Assembly: GCA_965153455.1 (NCBI GenBank)
Contig: OZ234493.1
Span: 7,678,213-7,742,212 of the forward strand
Source of the DNA: Sphagnum compactum
Lineage: Eukaryota > Bryophyta > Sphagnopsida > Sphagnales
Length of the DNA: 64,000 nucleotides
Direction: 5' to 3'
Shown here: positions 27,921 through 39,815 of the stretch, one piece after another
How the letters are laid out: every line of letters begins with the position of its first letter
Position numbering within the stretch: the stretch's first letter is position 1
The notes under the pieces: model-generated
What the model saw: only the letters and a program-made list of their open reading frames with translations
Told to the model about the DNA's origin: nothing
The model's database searches: none
Translations under genes and position numbers: made by a program

Positions 27921-30900
27921 GGGCTCAAATTGGGATGTTAAATGGTTTGGATTTGAAAAACATTATCGACAGAGAAAAAAAGCATTCTTTAAACATTGAA
28001 GAGCCTTCTACACTTTAAGTACCACTTACTTAGGCAATCTTAAACAAATGGATTGTAATCACGTACTTATTGAGTTAAATTTAAAATGACAGTAACTTGA
28101 CAGGTACTGCAATCACACATTCCAAAACAAATTAAACAATCACAAATGCCCATAGGAAAGCTTGTTGAGGATCACCTCCTGCTGTTGGCTGCTTCTACCT
28201 TACTATACATCAGATGACAATGGACGCAAATGAGGTAAAGTGAACATGGGGATGTGTTTTGAACAAGAGTACAGTCCTTACAAGGCACCCCCCCACCCGC
28301 CCAATCGAGCTCTGTCTGGCGCTTGTTTCCCTTGTTTAGTAGTAGTAAGTTAGGAAACCTAGACCCACAACCATGTAGACTGGAAGGTCTGACAAGCAAG
28401 CCAATTAAGTCAGTTGATTTGATGATGTACGTCTGATCCCAATATTGAAGAGTACATCATTTGTTGTCTTGTCTGATTTCTGTGAACTGGCAACATTATT
28501 GGTACTACCCATATCAAGTTCTTCTTTAGTAAATCCCAGAATCTCCAGTATATGTCTCAATTATATATTGCATTTTGGTGCATTTTCAAGAGTAATCCAG
28601 CAAAAAAAAAGCTACCTTGAGCTTTAATGTTCATTCTTAAACTCCACTTTTTTTCCCTTCATTCACTCCTCATCCATCCATCTGTCCATCCAGGAAAATT
28701 ACAACTTGCAGCCCTACTCTAAGTCAGCAAATACTGTAGGTAGTGAGTGAATCCATGGATAATGTTGCTGGCAGAATGTATGTTTCATTGAATGGTGTCA
28801 CGAAAACAATCAGAGTAGTACAATGGAACGCATAATCATTCAATCTGAAGTTCCCTTGACAACAATGTTCTTCATAGTGCATAAACCTGGCATTCTTCAT
28901 ACCTCTGCATAACTATGCCTTTGTAATTGAGTTGGTAGTTTCAACAACATACCCAAACCATTAAGTACTCGAACAGCTGGGAATACGGGTTGATGCCCAG
29001 CCCACCTTAGAAGTTAGGAGATTGTTGACTCCTGTGTACTCAAACCTTTCACAAGCTTCAACATCACTTACATGCCAAGCAACAACCATGTTGTGTGTAA
29101 CATGTTTTTTCTCAAGCAGGTGAAAACACAAGTATGACACAACCTTTCAATACCTGTCGGAAGCCATTTGAAGATTCATCATTTGCCCACAGTGAACCAA
29201 CACCCACTAGCTTACTATGAAGGATGGATGATATGTGGACAGCAAACAAGTTTTCATTGTCCCATAGCTAACCAGAGTGGTTAGCTATATACTAACCATC
29301 CACATGTACCAAGCTACCCGGTAGTCACCAAGTGCCTCACCTACTTACCTACCTACACAACAACCAATTACATTCCTTATTTATCTATGATACTTATCCA
29401 TGTACATAGGTACTCTAAGATGAAAGTAAGAGGGCTTATGCACAATATGTTACCAAGGTGAAACATTAGATGAATCACAACTGAATCATAATGGCTCTCC
29501 GATGGATGGTGCACTGGTGGGTGCTGGGTCACATAATCCCATCAGTTCCCACCGAGATGCAACTATCCATGACCTACCCTTTTGAAAGCTCGTGGGAATG
29601 TACTCATCAAACAGGAGTATTTGGCCCCAGAAATGCCTCCGAAAAGTTGAAGTAACTTTCTAATACCAGTTGAATATCTGAGTATGGTTCTATACTACAA
29701 GTAAGATCATGCCTTGGTGGTAGTCGCATTATACTACGACTATAACTACTGTTACAGTTTTTATGGTACTATAGCCTTTCATGGACTTGACCAAGAGGTA
29801 AGTAATAGGTTCACCCAAGTAGTATAATGGAACTGGTGTATTGAGTGGTCTCAAATTTACACTTGGAGGCCAAATTTGGGTTGTCCTGCCAGAGAAGCCA
29901 TTAGCTATCTATAAGCCATTATAGTATTCATAAGTTTTTGGAGTTCTTCTAGGGTTTAGCAGAACTATAGTAAGTAATAGATTAGAAAATTAAACCCTTC
30001 AATAGGTAAGGTAACTCAACCTAAAATAAACACTGCTCCTTTTTGGGCACCTACTTTTGTGCCTAAATGTGGTGCTCATTAAGCCTTAACTAGGCTTGTA
30101 TTACATCTAACTAAACAAATCTCAGCCACCTGCTCTCATTTCATGGGTTCATTAACAGATTCTTGGGTGTTCATTTGTTGCTGCTACAATGTTATTAAAG
30201 GTCTAGTCTAGAAGCCACATGCAAACTTGAACTTAGCTACGTAAGGGGTGAAATGGCGATAGTTTAATGTTGGGTTGAGTCAGAACATGGACCATTACTA
30301 ATTACCATTATGATTATTATAAATCATTCATATATTTATTAGGTGCCAGTAAAAAGGTGATTATAATTCCATTTTGCTTCTTGTGTAGATGCAGGCATGA
30401 ACACTCATTATCGTAATTACATGTTACACGTGATCAGAATTACTTGTTACTTATTTTGTAATACATATTGTCCATTTTAGGTCCATAATTATTCCATCTT
30501 TGTTTTGTGTGAACATTGCAAGCTACAATGATTCATAACAATGTGAGTCATAGCAATAGACCAAGCCAAATGTTTTAATTATTGTCTGACATAGACTTGG
30601 CTAAATCACAAAGTATTGAACCTAGTTTTGAAGATTTAGAGTGCAATTCATTAGAATGCATGGGGTCCCAATTTGAATGTGCACAATGAGTGGATTCAAA
30701 TCCATCAATTGAACTATAGCTACGTTCATTTCTATCTATAGTACCACTTAGTTCTTGGAGGTTGAACATTCACAATGCACTACCAAGCACACTACAAACT
30801 AGTTTGTTTGCATGTCAAGGTGATGCAATGCAATTTCGCGTGAGCACCCCAACTCCAATCATCGACAACTAGTTGTGATGGACCCAAGGCAATGGTGATG

Positions 30901-31209
30901 GCAATCATGAACATAATGAAAATGTGCATGCATTCAAAACCACCCGACAAATATCTAGTCGGTCAAGTAGGCCAGGCAAGGTTGAACAATCAACAAGCAC
31001 ACATGGTCTAATGCCAATTTAAATTACTACAAGCACACATGGTCCAATGTTGATTTGTGTTGCTGCAAATGCACATGAACTTGCAATTCAAATTGGTGAT
31101 ATCCCAAACGCAAGCACAAACGATCTTGCAACTCAAATCCACGACGCTCCAAGTGCACACAAACCTGCAACTCAAATTGGAAGGCAACAAAAAAATCTGA
31201 AAAATAATG

Positions 31210-32405
31210 GAAATTGAGATGATGCATTCCTAGTTTTTGCAATGGATGTTATTGAAGGTGGCTCAAAAATTCAAACTGCTAGCAAAATGTTTGGTGTGCC
31301 TATCACATCACTAAGAAACCAATTGTATGGAATAGCACGTGATAATCGCATATACGAAGCAAAGCTGGAGTGTTATAGAAAGAAAAAAAATTTGTTCAAT
31401 ATGTGAAGAAGATGCAAGGCATCAGCCATCCAATAACATTGACACAATTTAAGTTAAAGGTGGCAAAAATTATAGAAAAGAGGATCACGCCTTTCAAAAA
31501 TGGAATTCCAAGGTGGGGATGGTTCATGTGGTTCAAGAGGCGTAACCCTGATTTGTTACTACGTGTGTCATAGGGTTTGGAGGCTTATGCCCATTAAATG
31601 TTGAAACCTTTTACAAAAACTTAGCATAAACATACAATTTGCATAGCTACCACCCAAGTCAAATATGGAATTGTGACGAGAGTGGTGTGTATGTTGGTTG
31701 AAACAAAAGGGCCCTAATTTTGGCCAAAATTGGCTTCAAGTTTGTGCATTCTATAACATTAGATGAATATGAATGGTTGCCAGTATTATCTTGCATCAAT
31801 GCAACAAGTCGTACCTACCAAAATTTTACATTTCCAAAGGTAAATAATTCTATCGAAATTATGTTGAATGATGTAAATTTGGGGCTACTATGGCTATGCA
31901 ACCAAAAGCTTGGATGATTACATTTCTATTTGACATATGGATTTCACACTTTATAACTTCTATTCAAGCTCGTGGAGGAAACTTGGCTTTAACTAATCGA
32001 CATTTAGTAATTTTAGATGGCCATAATTTGCATGTGACTGTTGATATTGTGCACAAGGTTAAAAGGGTGGGGCTTGATCTAATCACTTTGCCATCACACA
32101 CAAGTCATGCGTTGCAACCTCTTGATGTTACATGCTTTAAGCCTTTCAAAACTGCATTTAGAGCTTATAGAGGTGTCTGGATTTTTGTTAATAAAAAAAG
32201 GGTGTTGGCAAGGAAAACCTAATACAATGGGTGTCTTTAGCTCTTAAGAAAACCTTGAGTCCACATAACATATGTAAAGGATTCAAAACAACTATAATAT
32301 GGCCACTTGATCCAAATCCTATGGAAGGCAAAATGCAACTCAATGAACAATTTATGCAAACTAAAATATATTTTCAATTAATCAACTTGCAAGTCAACTC
32401 CTAGT
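31210..32405 (+). pseudogene. Decayed pogo/Tigger-like transposase (DDE_1 superfamily)
   Basis: Parts of one transposase can be read across frames broken by stops and shifts. A helix-turn-helix segment (SKIQTASKMFGVPITSLRNQ) lies near 31260-31325, followed by a CENP-B-like second DNA-binding part (VQYVKKMQGISHPITLTQFK...). The first catalytic Asp is in WNCDESGVYVG near 31664-31696, followed at once by a stop. The second is in ILDGHNLHVT near 32010-32040. Then come LPSHTSHALQPLDVTCFKPF and, near 32220-32330, QWVSLALKKTLSPHNICKGF and WPLDPNPM. This order is the pogo/Tigger DDE_1 pattern. At least three in-frame stops and two frame changes make it non-functional. I could not define terminal inverted repeats or a TA target duplication. 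Confidence 0.85.
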
Positions 32406-35400
32406 TAGGAAAGTTCCCAAAAAACTTCCTTATTTGATGCACACATAGAAGCCTCCGTGGAAGTTTCCTTGAACCACGTCCCCAAAGGGATATAAATAGG
32501 AGTACGACCCCTCATTCCTTCAATCTGTTCAATGCTAGTTTTAGGCATGATCTTGCATCACAACCTTGTTATGTTTTTTTCATGTTCATGTTTGCATATG
32601 TTAACATAATAAAAATTTGTTTTCATGTTTATTTTGCACATCTTGTGTTCTTATTTTTTAATCATATAATCTTGTCTTGTTCCTTGTTTGGAAGTTAGAC
32701 TTAGACCTTTCCTTTAGTTTTTGTTCTCTTGGTTTTTCGTGTCCTTGACAATTACAACCATAGAGAGAAAGCATCACAAGCAAATGATGATTAAATCGAA
32801 AAAGGCAAAAACAAACAAAAAGGTTGGAAAAAAATTTATCAAGCACCATTGTTTTGATGAAAGGTTCATGAAAATAAAATTTGATGAAGTTTGGTCTGCA
32901 AAGCAATGTGCAAAAGTCAATGAAACACTATACGTTGCCATTTGAGATAATGCACCTCTACCAAGCACTAGCTATCAAGCTGTATTCTGAAGGACCAAAC
33001 CTTAGATATGAAAATTCAACATGAAGGTGGCCATGGAAAACGAAAAGCTAGGAAGGAAGGTCAAGATCATTCACATATTGTTCTAATTGAACCAACATCA
33101 GTACACAAACCCAATCCTCACTTTATTCCTGTCGAATGACTATTGAAATAACTCTGATGAAGATGGTGATGGTTAGACTCCAGACACATGGTTTAAGGTG
33201 TAACACTAGTTTGTTTACACCTAGCATGTCTTCAATTTAATGACACCTACTTGTCATTTTCATGTAGTGAGGTGATGCACCTCAATAAACAATTTTTGTT
33301 ATTTATGGAGCTAGGAACTATTTATTTTTGGGACTGGGAAGAGTTTATTTTGGGAGCAAGAAGTGTATTTTTAGTGATCATGTAGTGTTTGTTTTGAGAC
33401 CATGAAATGTTTTTGTCCCTCGGCAAGTAGTGTTTGTTTTGGGGCACCTGTGGTAATGGATTTTAAGTGATAGCCTACTTATTCACAATTTCTCAAAGAA
33501 CTTAATAAAGGCATCATTACAAGTCAGTGTGGGAGGGCCAAGACTAAAAGTAGAAACCCAACAAATTATGGTGCCCATAATAGGTGTCAAAATATCAAAA
33601 CTTTGAAATTTTATATTTAAATGGAGGATGGACAGAAAATTAAGGTTTTCAATTCTGTCCGAGTACACATCCATTTGCTAATCAGAGGCCTTTTTTCCAT
33701 CCTGCCTTGCTTTATTTACTATGCGTTGCCATGAAACTTGTCCATTTAAAGTTTGACTACATTACTTTCCAGTGGTTGCTTGCTTGATCCAGTTCTGACT
33801 TCCAAGTTTTGAAGGAAACCTCCTGTTTCAATTTTGGTTAAATTTTAATTTGATAGAAACTCCAGTTCCGGATCCAGTTCTGACTGGTAATAATTTTTTC
33901 CTTTGATGGAACCTTTGGTGAGATTTTCAGCTCAGATCTTCAAATTCCTGGTTTCTTTAAAAATCTATAGTTCCACCGACCTGTACATAACCAAAGATTG
34001 GAGTTGTGTACATACCACATTGTACAACCACTTAGAAGTGGTCACCTGACTAAAAGTACAACTTATATGCAACTTTTTTGAAATTGTAATATCATGATAA
34101 CAAGGAAAATACATACCTACTTTAAAAACCGAAAGTCGCATAGAATAACTACATCCAAGTTCCAATTATGGACTACATCACATGCACATGTGAGCATCCA
34201 AACTATTCGTGCTAACCTGCATGTTCAAGCCGATTACCGTCATTGAACATAACTGTTTGTATGGCAGCACCAAACTTATGGGCTATGGGCTACACAGAAG
34301 AGGGTGAGTTATGAGGTTCAACCAAGGGACAACCAGCAATATGCAAAAGGTATTAGGGATACAAGAATGTGAGAAGGCAGCAGGATATGTGATATAACTG
34401 AGGAGCTCTTGTCCAATGGCAGGCTGCCACATTAGCGAGATGCTCCTACAATTGGTTATGATTCATAATCCAGAAAGAGGCTTGTTCCAGGGTTTAGGTC
34501 TTCTAATTTTGGTCCAAATAGAAAAGAAAAACTGATTCCAAGTCTGAATTCTATTCTCTTCTTCCAGTTTTCCAAAGAAGAGAACCTGTGCACTAGTGCA
34601 GGTGTTGCTTCACAGGAGCCAACAATGTTCATTTTGTTACTCTTACTCATAACAAATGCTCTTGGATTAGTGGTGATGATATATTTCTTCAGCTGCTTAC
34701 CAAAACTGCCACCACCCAATCTCTCTGCTTCAATCTTGGCCTCAAATGGGTTTCTGTCACAGACAACATTGCATATCACATTCAGATGTTGTGGGTACTT
34801 TTAGACTAAAAGATATGCACCTTAGGCAAAGAGGTGGTGTAGCATGTTGTCTGCAGAAGGAATCCCCTGCAGCCTGTGCATGAAAATATTGTGACCCAGC
34901 AATTGCCAAAACTGCCCTATGATGCCAAACTCAGAATGATGGATGGAAAGCTCGCTTGTTTATTCCATTTCCCTTCACGAGCCTGCAGAAACTCAGAATG
35001 AGAGTAGCTGCTAGAACATGTAAAACTAGTTCATTGCTTAGACAGCTTTGCAAAATTGTGTCTAGGCTGGAGATTGTTGCACTGTAACATGAAAAGTGGT
35101 TGGGTGAGGCTAAACCTTTCCCAAAACCTATTTCAAATGCATTGAAGATCTGATTGAAGTCAACAGATGCTTCTTTCACAGCCAGACCACTCCTTGCTGA
35201 AATTGTTATAAGTCACAGAAGCCACCACCACCCCAAGTCTGTCAGTGATAGTATTTGACAACACAAATTGGTACCACAATGACTCTGGAAGTCTCAAAGG
35301 CTAAACTGTCAACCAAACTTTAGAATTGCAGTGCAGACTCCTGAACGAATTTTCAGCACTGCAAGCTTTGACTTACTCTATATTGAGAAATTTCCACATT

Positions 35401-36868
35401 GAGTCAAAAGATTCAACACATATTGTAAGATAACTCCCTGCATCCAAGAAAAAGGCAGGCAATAAACAGATTATCAACTGGGAGACTGAACATTCAAAAT
35501 TACCACAAGGAGATGGTAGATTACCAACAGATTTTACTTCATACAAAGAGAAATGGAAAACAAGTCTCTGTTTCATCTTTGAATTAGACTTTTCAAAGCA
35601 CACTGCTGAAAATGGAGCATTGGTATGTGTCATTTACTTGCATTGAAAACCCCAATATTCAACACCCACCAAGTTCAAGAGATGAAGCTACCCACAGAGG
35701 TGTAAACTGCACATGCACAAACAGGAGCTCCTGATAATTTATCAACATTATTACATATGAACAGCATGATGTACTTTCACGCTGTGGACAGAAATCATTC
35801 AATTCCCAATTTTTCATTTGTCTCTGGCATTCTATGCTCTCCTTTTGTGTGCTGCATGTCTGCTGCTAAGGGAAATTGCTGCCCATAGCATGCAGTTACT
35901 GTTCAGCCAGGTTTACAATGTTGAGCAACACCATAGAAACAACAACACTTTCGATACTAATTAGAGAAGATGAATGGCTGAAAACTTTCCATTTATGAGT
36001 TGCTTGCTGGCTAGAAATGACAGTAGGATTGTCTGATGCCAATTTAATCTTATTCTCGCAGAAACCTGGAGGGACTCCTGCAAGCAGAAATAGCAAACAT
36101 CATGACATTAGAATATCCATTACTTTCAGGCAGACAGCACAAGTGGCAATGTGTCAAGCTTGCAACATCACAGCTTTTGTGTTGATTGTCTAATGGGTGT
36201 AACCAGGCACAACATACACAGAGAAAGAGGATTGGTAAGAGCATCTCCAGGGTGCTCAGTATGTGACCCTGAACTGGAAATCCTGGATGAGGTGCAGCAG
36301 TCCAGTGAATCACTGGAACACTGCTTTGACCCTGGAAAAAAGCACAGCTTTCAGAGCCCTGAAGGAGCCCTGGAACAGTCTAATAAACACAGTCAAACTG
36401 TATTTACTGACTGCTCCCTGTTCCTGATTGGCTAGATAGTTTGATTGGTTCAGGTGGGTTGCTATTAGTAGTCTCCCACCTATTTGCAGTCCCAGTTTCA
36501 GTTCTATGGGGTTGGAAAAAAGTAAGTAACTACAACTTGGATGTGAGAAATATTTTTCCAGGGTCATATTCCAAGCACCGCTGGCGATGCTGTAAGAGAT
36601 GCGTGAATATCCTACAAAGATTGGGGCACAAGGGAGCAAGAGAGAATGTGGGATGGCTACCATAGAGAAGGAGAAACCTTAGTAAAGAACTACAGATGAG
36701 CAAAATTGGGACACAAACACCAAGGCAATAGTCTGAACCCTACTGTGCTGGAATTCATTAGTTATGTTAATACCAAAACAACAAACACTCACAGTTACAA
36801 TTCCCATTATTTGTATGACCAATTGCACAGTCAGGAGACACATCTGACCGAGAGAAAAAGATTACCAT
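32406..36868. other. Intergenic DNA between transposase relic and V-ATPase D
   Basis: No recognised coding region. Small frames at 32721-32945 and 34456-34779 look lysine-rich or arbitrary and match no family I know. The block near 33300-33470 repeats a loose phrase (TAGTGTTTGTTTTG, GGGA..GAAGAGTTTATTTTGGG), and GATCCAGTTCTGACT occurs twice (about 33787 and 33870). The part next to 36868 should contain the 3'UTR of V-ATPase D. Confidence 0.45.
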
Positions 36869-39145
36869 TTAGAACAAGATGTCTTCATCTTCCCCTTCAC
36901 CAATAATACCATCTTGATCAACCTTGTGACCAGCGTCTTTTCTGCTCTCTTCCTCCAACAACAACTTGTTTCTTGCAATCTGTTTTTCAACCTACAATCA
37001 AAAAGAAGAAATTTTAGTTACATAAAAAGATCCTGCCTGTTGCTGACTGTCATGATCAAACCACAATCTCCACATGAACCAGTGCTTCAGCCACATAATA
37101 GTAAGGAACAACACAACCAGCATAGCATTCCAAGATCTATTTCTTCATCTTAAGTGTCTGGTGGACAAATATTATGAGATGGTGGACTAGACACCACTGA
37201 AAAAAAACAGCACATACAGCAAGATGTTTGATGTCCTAGAATGATATCCTCAGCATCCATGTAGAAGTTCACTTTGCACAGCCAAATGATAAGCTATGAA
37301 TGCATATCACCATAAGATTTCCTTATAAATTCAACACTAAATATGTTGATCAATGATCTACCAGTACTCCTACCAACAGAGCATGCATCCTGGCTTGTGA
37401 ATAAAATTCTCAAGCTCAGGATGTCAGAGTGAGATCCCTTCGCTATTTTATTGGCCTAACCTGCTCCAATGTTCATATGGATATTCATCGCCTATAAACT
37501 GAAACCAGCAGATAAGCCTATCTGCTTTCACATAGAGAGCTGTGCTTTCCAATCCCAAATGCGTGATACAGATGCAGAAGAGAAAAATCTCTTATAGTTT
37601 CCAAGGAATCAGTGTCCAACCTCATCAATTGACAAAGTACTTGGAGAAAGTCTGAAGGAACAAACACTAGGGTACATTCCATATATAGCCTCTAGCATTT
37701 GTACAAGTCATCAAGACTGGTAGCATCTGCATGGTACAGTTAGGCTGAATAAGGAGAAATAAAGGGGGCAAATTACATTAGTTGTTTTTGGTATCAGTTC
37801 CAACCAAATGACTAAACCCTAACAAATCAGATATCTTGGTTTAAATATATGTGAGTTGAGCTAGAAGCATGCTCCCAATTTGCCAATCCACAATCCATTA
37901 CTGCAGATTAAGAACCCAGAAGTACTTGCAACAAAGCTTGAGCTCAAGAAAGAAGTGGATTCACAATCAGAGCACAAGCTTTGTAATAATGAAACCATCA
38001 GGATGTCCTGGCTCAAAGATGCAGGAAACCCTAATGGTTGGAAGAGTCATGGTCCAAGTTCCAAATGAAGCCTTAGGATGGCCTGCTTCAAAGATGCAGG
38101 AAACCCTAATGGTTGGAAGAGTCATGGTCCAAGTTCCAAATGAAGCCTTTAGGATGGCCTGCTTCAAAGATGCAGGAAACCCTAATGGTTGGAAGAGTCA
38201 TGGTCCAAGTTCCAAATGAAGCCTTTAGGATGGCCTGCTTCAAAGATGCAGGAAACCCTAATGGTTGGAAGAGTCATGGTCCAAGTTCCAAATGAAGCCT
38301 TTAGGATGGCCTGCTTCAAAGATGCAGGAAACCCTAATGGTTAGAAGAGTCATGGTCCAAGTTCCAACTATTCTGGTCGTTCTCCTTCCTCACATTGTCA
38401 GTATCAGATACACATGCGCCGCTACATTGCAGCAGGAGATCAAGCAACTATCGCAAGACTCCTACTCATTCTTGTCAGCACATTATGATAGAGGTCTTAC
38501 TTCTTTCTTCTTGTAAGCCTGGACCTTCTTCAACCTGAAAAACTCTTCCCTCTCCAACTCATCAAGTTCGCCTTTAATGTACTGAATAGTATTCTCAAGC
38601 CGCGGTTTCACCACGTTCTCCAGAGCATTCACTCTCCGGTTGGTGGTTTTGATGGCCTCATCCAGCGTTAGAAAAGACGTCTGCAAAGACGCTAACTCCA
38701 CCAGAATCTCAACCGCCTTGACGAAAGCCGATTTACAGAGCTGGATCTGTTGTCCGCCTCTAGCCAACCCTGTCAAGTCGTTCTTGGTCTCTCCAGCCTC
38801 ACTGAAGTGCTCAAACTTGGGCAACTTGACGCCGGCCACATTCTCCTGCCTGGCTCGCACCTTAATGATGGCGGTGTCCACGTTCTCGAACACGATGTAC
38901 TTAATATTATCCCCAGCCGTATACTTAGCTTCCGTCAATGCGAAAGCCGACGCTTTCATAATCTCCCCCATCTCTTCCTTCGCCTGCACAATCTTCTTCA
39001 GAATTTGCCGGAACTGCATGGTGAGCGCATCACTCTTCTTCTTCAGCAACTGGTGGCCCTTGGTGGCACCTACAAGCCGTGCCTTCACCACCCCCATGGT
39101 GGTGATGGTTGGCACCACATTCAGCCGCTGCCCCGACCCCGACAT
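36869..39145 (-). CDS. V-type H+-ATPase subunit D, 2 exons
   Basis: Exon 1 is 39145-38501 (215 codons) and exon 2 is 36991-36869 (40 codons plus stop), giving 255 residues. The 1509-bp intron has a GTAAGA donor and a TGTAG acceptor in phase 0. The start MSGSGQRLNVVPT is the family N-terminus; an ATG 13 codons upstream is in frame but adds an alanine/valine run not typical of the family. Conserved blocks: GATKGHQLLKKKSDALTMQF, FALTEAKY, LPKFEHFSE, KNDLTGLARGGQQ, TTNRRVNALENVV and IKGELDELEREEFFRLKK. The two ends form the long coiled coil of the central rotor shaft that couples ATP hydrolysis in V1 to proton pumping in V0. Exon 2 encodes a basic helix followed by an acidic tail ending DEDILF. 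Confidence 0.95.
37999..38368 (+). repeat. 75/76-bp tandem array (5 units) inside the V-ATPase D intron
   Basis: The marker GCAGGAAACCCTAATGG starts at 38021, 38096, 38172, 38248 and 38324, so periods are 75, 76, 76 and 76 bp. Units are nearly identical; the first is the most diverged and the fifth is truncated after GTTCCAA. Each unit carries the telo-box AAACCCTAA (38026, 38101, 38177, 38253, 38329). A sixth, isolated telo-box is at 37814-37822 in the same intron. The high identity implies recent expansion. Frames differ between units, so the apparent small proteins over it are artefacts. Confidence 0.95.
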
Positions 39146-39456
39146 CTTGCCCACAGAAACAGCAACGGCAACAGCAGCAACCACTCCAACCTCCTCCTAC
39201 TTCTTTCCCCTCTTGTGCGATCCGATGCAAAACCATAAAGAGTGGGCAAAATCCAAAGACGACGCGAAATCCAAACTCCTTTGAGAGCGGAAGAAGAGCT
39301 TGTGCAAACCCTAGAGCAGCAGAACGCCAGTGACTTGTTTATGGCCTTTGCCCTTGTGTATGCAGCGAACAGCCAAGTCTCGGAGTTTTTGTCCCTTGGC
39401 CATTTCCGGAGGCCACAAACGCCAACACATTCAAACTCTTTTTACATGAGAAGCGT

Positions 39457-39815
39457 CCCTATCTTGAGGCCCTCTTTATCTTGAGACCGTTCGTACCCTT
39501 CCGAGGGTCTCTTATCTTAAGACCCTTCCAACCCTTCTGAAGGTCTCTATCTTGAGACCCTTCAGACCCTACCAAGGGTTTCCTTCGCACCCTTCCCAAT
39601 CTTAGACCCCTTTTGACTCTTTGAACCTTTTCAGAAGTCCTTATCTTGAGACCTTTTCGACCATTTGGACCCTTTTGAAGATCTTTATCTTCAAGCCCTT
39701 TCCTACTTGAGACCCATTTGATCCTTTGGACCTTTTCTAAGGTCTTTATCTTCTACCATTTTGACCTTTCAAACCTTTTCAAAGCTCTTTGTCTTAAGAC
39801 CCTTTCTAACCCTTT
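39457..39815. repeat. Degenerate minisatellite upstream of V-ATPase D
   Basis: A phrase of the form TATCTTGAGACCCTTC plus ACCCTT(C/T)TGAAGGTCTC recurs about seven or eight times with irregular spacing of roughly 45-55 bp. The unit is partly self-complementary (GGTCTC...GAGACC). It starts about 310 bp upstream of the V-ATPase D start codon. Confidence 0.75.

Larger units (their letters stand above)
25092..31200. other. Intergenic DNA after the PPR gene
   Basis: The first stretch likely includes the PPR 3'UTR. No frame beyond it resembles a known family. It holds a 59-bp tandem repeat (26897-27075), a fold-back region (27745-27920), and a 10-bp-arm hairpin at 29264-29288 (ATAGCTAACC/GGTTAGCTAT, 5-nt loop). 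Confidence 0.5.

Noticed and set aside
37869-38516. Several repeated small peptides over the 75/76-bp array
   Set aside because: The period is not a multiple of three, so each unit is read in a different frame; they are products of the intronic repeat.
38640-39284. Long plus-strand open frames over V-ATPase D exon 1
   Set aside because: Antisense shadows of a clearly recognised exon, with no family match.
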